From an uncultured Gemmatimonadales bacterium (GTDB taxonomy: Bacteria > Gemmatimonadota > Gemmatimonadetes > Longimicrobiales > Gaopeijiaceae): a DNA stretch of 31,699 bases. The DNA lies in the NCBI GenBank assembly GCA_937983085.1, contig CALJKZ010000534.1, positions 1 to 31,699 on the forward strand. Reading direction: 5' to 3'. This document shows positions 28,667 through 31,699 of this stretch, piece after piece (the first letter of the stretch is position 1; the number at the start of each line of letters is the position of its first letter). Below the pieces are notes generated by a model. That model saw only the letters and a list, made by a program, of their open reading frames with translations, was not told the DNA's origin and did not search any database. Made by a program: the position numbers and the translations under genes.

Positions 28667-30148
28667 GTGACGCGGGGCATCGAGCACGGGGCGCAGCCGT
28701 CGGGCAGGGTCGTTCCGCCCACGCTGAACCTGCACATCATCGGGGCGTGCGACTACGAGTGTGCTTTCTGCTTCCGGAACCCCGGACTGCACAAGGCGGA
28801 GCCCAGACTCTCTCGCGCCGCCGCGGCCAAGATCATGCGCGAGTTCAAGGCGCTTGGTGGTAGGCGAGTTCGATTCGCGGGTGGGGAGCCCACCCTCCAT
28901 CCTGAGCTTCTCGGTATGCTCATGGACGCCTGCGCCATCGGCCTCGTTACGTCCCTCGTGACGCACGGCCGTCACATCGATGCGGCGTGGCTTGCTCGAC
29001 ATCTCCCGTGGCTGCGCTGGCTCACCCTCTCCGTCGACTCCGATTCGGAGACCACGTCGTCCCTGCTGGGCCGACGCAGGCGCGGACTTGCAAGTGGGCA
29101 CGTGGCGCACGTCGAGCGTGTCGCACACCTTCTGCACGAGTGGAACGCGCGACGCCCCGCCAGCCGACGAGTTGCGCTCGGCCTGAACATGACCGTGACG
29201 GCCCTGAATGCACACGAGAACCCAGCCGACTACATCCGACGGTGCCGGCCGACTCGCGTGGAGCGGCTTCAGATGCGGCCGGTGGCGGCGGAGTACGACC
29301 AAGCCGTAGACCTCGTTTGCTCCGACGCACTCTTCGATGCGTACGTGCAGCGACTCCTGCCCCTTTCGCGCGAGGGGATCAGGGTCATTCCGGAGTCGAA
29401 CGAATTGATGGACGGTTCCTACGCGATGATCGATTCATTCGGGCGCTTCTTCCAGCGTCGCGACGGAAGATACGTCGTGAGCAGGCCCGTCCCCGAAGTG
29501 GGCATGATGCCGGCTTTCAAGGAGGTTGGAGGCTACAGCCCCGAGCGCTTCGTCAACCGGGGAGGAGAGTATGACCCGGGGGCCGTGCCCGATGGCAATC
29601 GGCCCTACCTGATCGCCATCGAGGGCCTCGACGGCTCGGGAAAGAGCACGGTGGCACGAGTCCTGGCCGCTAGACTCGGAGCCGTGCTTCTCAAGAACCC
29701 CCCTGGCGGGCTTGCGGAGGAGCGAGCGGTGGCGGACGCGAGCCCCGAAGCCGCCAGGCGCGCGTGGTACGTGCACGCTAACCGCCTCACCGCCGGGGAG
29801 GCGAGACAGCACCAAGCCGCCGGCCGGGCAGTCGTGGTGGACAGGTCGGTGGCGAGCACCCTCGCGTTCGGTGCTGCGTGCAGTGGCCGCGCAGCGAGGT
29901 TCGAGGAATGGCCTCAGGACGTCCCGCGGCCGGATCTGCTGGTCCTCCTCGAGGTGTCCGAAGCGGTGCGCATCGAGCGGCTACGCTCGCGCAGCGAAGC
30001 AGAGACAGAGGAAGAGGCCCGGCTGCGTGCTGACGTGACTTTCAGGGAGTGCGTGCTGGCGGGCTACATCGCGCTCGGAGCGATCAGGGTCCTTGGTGAC
30101 GGTGCGCTGGATGGAATCGTTGACCACATAGCTGGGCTGCTCGCGTGA
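28667..30148 (+). CDS. Prokaryotic viperin fused to a CMPK2/thymidylate-kinase-like domain
   Basis: The 493-residue product joins two enzymes. Residues ~17-303 are a viperin-type radical SAM enzyme: C28-x3-C32-x2-C35-F for the 4Fe-4S cluster, GGEP at 72-75 for SAM, then viperin-specific blocks PESNELMDGSY (242-252) and NRGGEYD (297-303). Viperins convert NTPs to 3'-deoxy-3',4'-didehydro-NTPs, chain terminators of viral RNA polymerases. Residues ~312-493 are an NMP-kinase of the thymidylate kinase/CMPK2 type: Walker A EGLDGSGKST (319-328), LLKNPPGG, DRSVASTLAF (392-401), a WPQD...PDLLVLLEV strand and an arginine-rich lid. GTG 28667 is chosen: GAGGTG lies seven bases upstream, and earlier in-frame codons would overlap the preceding gene. 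Residue 394 is Ser where relatives have an aromatic residue. Confidence 0.92.
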   Translation: MTRGIEHGAQPSGRVVPPTLNLHIIGACDYECAFCFRNPGLHKAEPRLSRAAAAKIMREFKALGGRRVRFAGGEPTLHPELLGMLMDACAIGLVTSLVTHGRHIDAAWLARHLPWLRWLTLSVDSDSETTSSLLGRRRRGLASGHVAHVERVAHLLHEWNARRPASRRVALGLNMTVTALNAHENPADYIRRCRPTRVERLQMRPVAAEYDQAVDLVCSDALFDAYVQRLLPLSREGIRVIPESNELMDGSYAMIDSFGRFFQRRDGRYVVSRPVPEVGMMPAFKEVGGYSPERFVNRGGEYDPGAVPDGNRPYLIAIEGLDGSGKSTVARVLAARLGAVLLKNPPGGLAEERAVADASPEAARRAWYVHANRLTAGEARQHQAAGRAVVVDRSVASTLAFGAACSGRAARFEEWPQDVPRPDLLVLLEVSEAVRIERLRSRSEAETEEEARLRADVTFRECVLAGYIALGAIRVLGDGALDGIVDHIAGLLA

Positions 30149-30239
30149 AGCCTGCTTCAAGAGGCCCTGAGGCGGAAGGACTAGCCAAGCGGATGGCGGC
30201 CTTGCAACGGGCGCCCCCATTCGGCCCAATAGTTCGACC

Positions 30240-30800
30240 ATGAAAGAAGACGACTACGTCGAGCCCGCGCTGGCCGCAGCCAAGGAGGTCCTCGGTCACC
30301 CACTCTCGATCGTCCGAGGTGCAGCCCTCCTCTACCAGGTCACCGTCGACAACACGCTTAGTCTGACGGTCGATCCACAGCACCCGAAGCGCGGGCAGTC
30401 GGCGTTCCAAACGGACCTTGCCGTCTTCGAGGAGGTCGCGAAAGGGGTGCTGATCCCCCGGGTTGTGATGGAGTTCAAGCTTTCGTTGACAACACATGAT
30501 GTCCTCACTTACTCGGCGAAGGCAAGAAAGCACAAACAGGTCTATCCGTACCTCAGGTACGGCATTGTTGTAGGAAGGGAGCTCGCCATGCCCGGCCGGT
30601 TTTTCACCCACAACGACGGACTCGACTTTGGCGTCGCCGCGGCTTCCTTTAAAGGCAACCTGCAGGGACTGTTTCGGGACTTGTTGAGCGCCGAAGTGGA
30701 AACATCCCGCAGGCTGGAAGCGATCACCTTCGGGAAGATCGCGGCGCACATGTTCCGGACCGAGGTCGAGGTGCGGAAGGGAGGCGGCAAGATCCGGTAG
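30240..30800 (+). CDS. PD-(D/E)XK nuclease-like protein 1
   Basis: The 186-residue product shows the core restriction-endonuclease-like pattern: an N-terminal helix (EPALAAAKEVLG), then D59 in FQTDLAVFEE, a strand with E78-x-K80 (RVVMEFKLSLTT), then a helix with KARKHKQVYPYLRYGIVV. D59, E78 and K80 fit the D...ExK metal site. Many small proteins of this kind are DNA nucleases of orphan restriction or defence units; the substrate cannot be read from sequence. It follows the viperin fusion by 91 bases and is separated by six bases from a second, unrelated nuclease-like gene, suggesting one operon. The ATG at 30240 lacks a strong ribosome site. Confidence 0.72.
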   Translation: MKEDDYVEPALAAAKEVLGHPLSIVRGAALLYQVTVDNTLSLTVDPQHPKRGQSAFQTDLAVFEEVAKGVLIPRVVMEFKLSLTTHDVLTYSAKARKHKQVYPYLRYGIVVGRELAMPGRFFTHNDGLDFGVAAASFKGNLQGLFRDLLSAEVETSRRLEAITFGKIAAHMFRTEVEVRKGGGKIR

Positions 30801-30806
30801 GCGACC

Positions 30807-31415
30807 ATGGGAGACCGTGACGGCACCCGACCGACGCGACTCACAGGCGCCGAGCCCTTTCACGACGCGGGGCAGCGTGTTGGGGCAGACGTGTTTGCCT
30901 TTTGGCAGTGGTCGTGCTCGGACCTGCTCAGCAACGCGACTCGGGGCATCGTGGCCGAGTTCTTGGTGGCTATCGCGCTAGGCATCGCGAAGGGCCTCCG
31001 AGAGGAGTGGGCAGCCCACGATCTGACGACCGAGGAGGGGATCCGCATCGAGGTAAAGTCGGCGGCCTATGTGCAGAGTTGGGCTCAGGCGAGGCCGTCG
31101 AGGATCATCTTCGGTATTCGGCCCTCCCAGAGGCTGGACGCTGATGCGAACACTGGCGCGGGCGAAGCGAAACGACAGGCCGATGTTTACGTCTTCGCTC
31201 TTCTCGCGACGCGAGAGAGAGCGGCGGTCGATCCGCTAGACGTATCCCAGTGGCGCTTCTATGTGCTGCCCACAAGAGTGCTCGACGATACACTCGGAAC
31301 GCAGGAAACAATCGGTTTGGCGGGCCTGGAGCGGCTCGGGGCGGAGCCAGTCGCGTGGAGAGAGCTCGCGAGCGCGGTTCAAGTGGCGGGCCACAATGCG
31401 CGTGGCGGACTCTAG
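30807..31415 (+). CDS. PD-(D/E)XK nuclease-like protein 2
   Basis: The 202-residue product has E51 in RGIVAEFLVAIALG, D72, and E82-x-K84 in the strand IRIEVKSAAYVQSW. Then come RIIFGIRPS and a hydrophobic strand YVFALLATRE, then WRFYVLPTRVLDDT. This order (Glu on the first helix, Asp, ExK, downstream strands) is typical of PD-(D/E)XK endonucleases. It differs in sequence from nuclease-like protein 1 just upstream, so they are not a recent duplication. The ATG at 30807 has GGTAGG nearby and begins six bases after the previous stop, so translation is probably coupled. It could be a restriction-like effector paired with its neighbour; no methylase partner is adjacent on this strand. Confidence 0.75.
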   Translation: MGDRDGTRPTRLTGAEPFHDAGQRVGADVFAFWQWSCSDLLSNATRGIVAEFLVAIALGIAKGLREEWAAHDLTTEEGIRIEVKSAAYVQSWAQARPSRIIFGIRPSQRLDADANTGAGEAKRQADVYVFALLATRERAAVDPLDVSQWRFYVLPTRVLDDTLGTQETIGLAGLERLGAEPVAWRELASAVQVAGHNARGGL

Positions 31416-31473
31416 CGGACATGCTGCTGCGCGATGGCATCGTCGCCGCGGCGGGCTCCAGCGAATCCGTCCT

Positions 31474-31505
31474 GCCCCCGCACCCCCTCACCGCGCGGCG
31501 GGGGC
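31474..31505. repeat. GC-rich inverted repeat before the last gene
   Basis: GCCCCCGC (31474-31481) and GCGGGGGC (31498-31505) form an 8-bp inverted repeat with a 16-base spacer, between the second nuclease gene and the last gene. It may help end transcription of the cluster, but no T-tract follows. Confidence 0.35.
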
Positions 31506-31521
31506 TATAGTCGGCCGCATC

Positions 31522-31699
31522 ATGCGGGGGCTCATCCTGGTGGGCGTGCTTGCTTCGGTCGTCGCTGCCGGTGACGTCAAGCTCGCCGAGGTTCCCGCCG
31601 GGCTCGAGGTGGCGCGGGACATCGTGCCGCTTTCGAACTTCGGCTCGTTTCGGCGGCGTGGGGCGATCGCGTGGAGCGACGACGGTGCGATCGTCGCGT
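31522..31699 (+). CDS. Secreted protein, 3' partial
   Basis: An ATG at 31522 opens a frame running off the window after 59 codons. It begins MRGLILVGVLASVVAAGDVK, a Sec-type signal peptide with a probable cut after VAA. The mature part starts KLAEVPAGLEVARDIVP and continues into RRGAIAWSDDGAIVA, which might be the first strands of a beta-propeller or repeat protein, though too little is visible to say. It is probably ordinary chromosome to the right of the island. Confidence 0.6.
   Translation, partial: MRGLILVGVLASVVAAGDVKLAEVPAGLEVARDIVPLSNFGSFRRRGAIAWSDDGAIVA

Noticed and set aside
31467..31486. Partial match to the tRNA-Ser 3' end near the right border, as a possible attR
   Set aside because: Only about 15 of 20 bases agree by eye, in GC-rich DNA; a genuine attachment repeat would normally be exact over a longer stretch.

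Overview
This is a high-GC bacterial window with Shine-Dalgarno-type starts and a mix of ATG, GTG and TTG initiation. The sequence does not fix the phylum. The left flank (ECF sigma factor with a one-TM partner, a small lipoprotein, a ParE-type toxin-antitoxin pair) and the signal-peptide gene at the right edge would fit an uncultivated Gram-negative lineage such as Planctomycetota, but this is a weak guess.

Layout: (1) 1-3.8 kb is ordinary chromosome: a small membrane protein, an antitoxin/toxin pair, a HicB-like protein, a lipoprotein, and an operon of ECF sigma factor, putative anti-sigma protein and a secreted thioredoxin-fold protein broken by an amber codon. (2) At 3920-4009 lies a complete tRNA-Ser(CGA), a typical integration target. 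(3) 4.2-8.9 kb looks like the worn left end of an integrated island: an unrecognised 472-residue protein, a tyrosine integrase that is both 5'-truncated and amber-interrupted, an apparently frameshifted small helical protein, an MltR-like protein and two small hypotheticals. (4) 9.35-26.3 kb on the minus strand is a tightly packed defence operon read from 26.3 kb leftwards: DEAD/SNF2-type helicase with a DUF3883 tail, sacsin-like GHKL ATPase, DUF1156 DNA methylase, DUF499 ATPase with a Swt1-type HEPN head, then a TrlF/Ppl-like PHP-SMC ATPase. The helicase/methylase/ATPase core resembles the proposed Hma-type, DISARM-related defence systems. (5) 26.3-26.8 kb is a divergent promoter region with an inverted repeat over a candidate promoter. 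(6) 26.8-31.4 kb on the plus strand is a second defence-like cluster: a 554-residue unknown helical protein, a prokaryotic viperin fused to a CMPK2/thymidylate-kinase-like domain, and two small PD-(D/E)XK-type nucleases. (7) From 31,522 a secreted protein begins and runs off the window.

The most exciting object is the viperin-kinase fusion at 28,667-30,148. The radical-SAM half carries the CxxxCxxC cluster site and viperin-specific C-terminal motifs. The kinase half resembles vertebrate CMPK2, the gene that sits beside viperin in vertebrates. One polypeptide could therefore both phosphorylate a nucleoside monophosphate and help convert the triphosphate into a chain-terminating ddh-nucleotide. 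Its neighbours (unknown helical protein, two nuclease-like proteins) may form an undescribed extended viperin module. All functional statements rest on motifs read by eye, without database searches.
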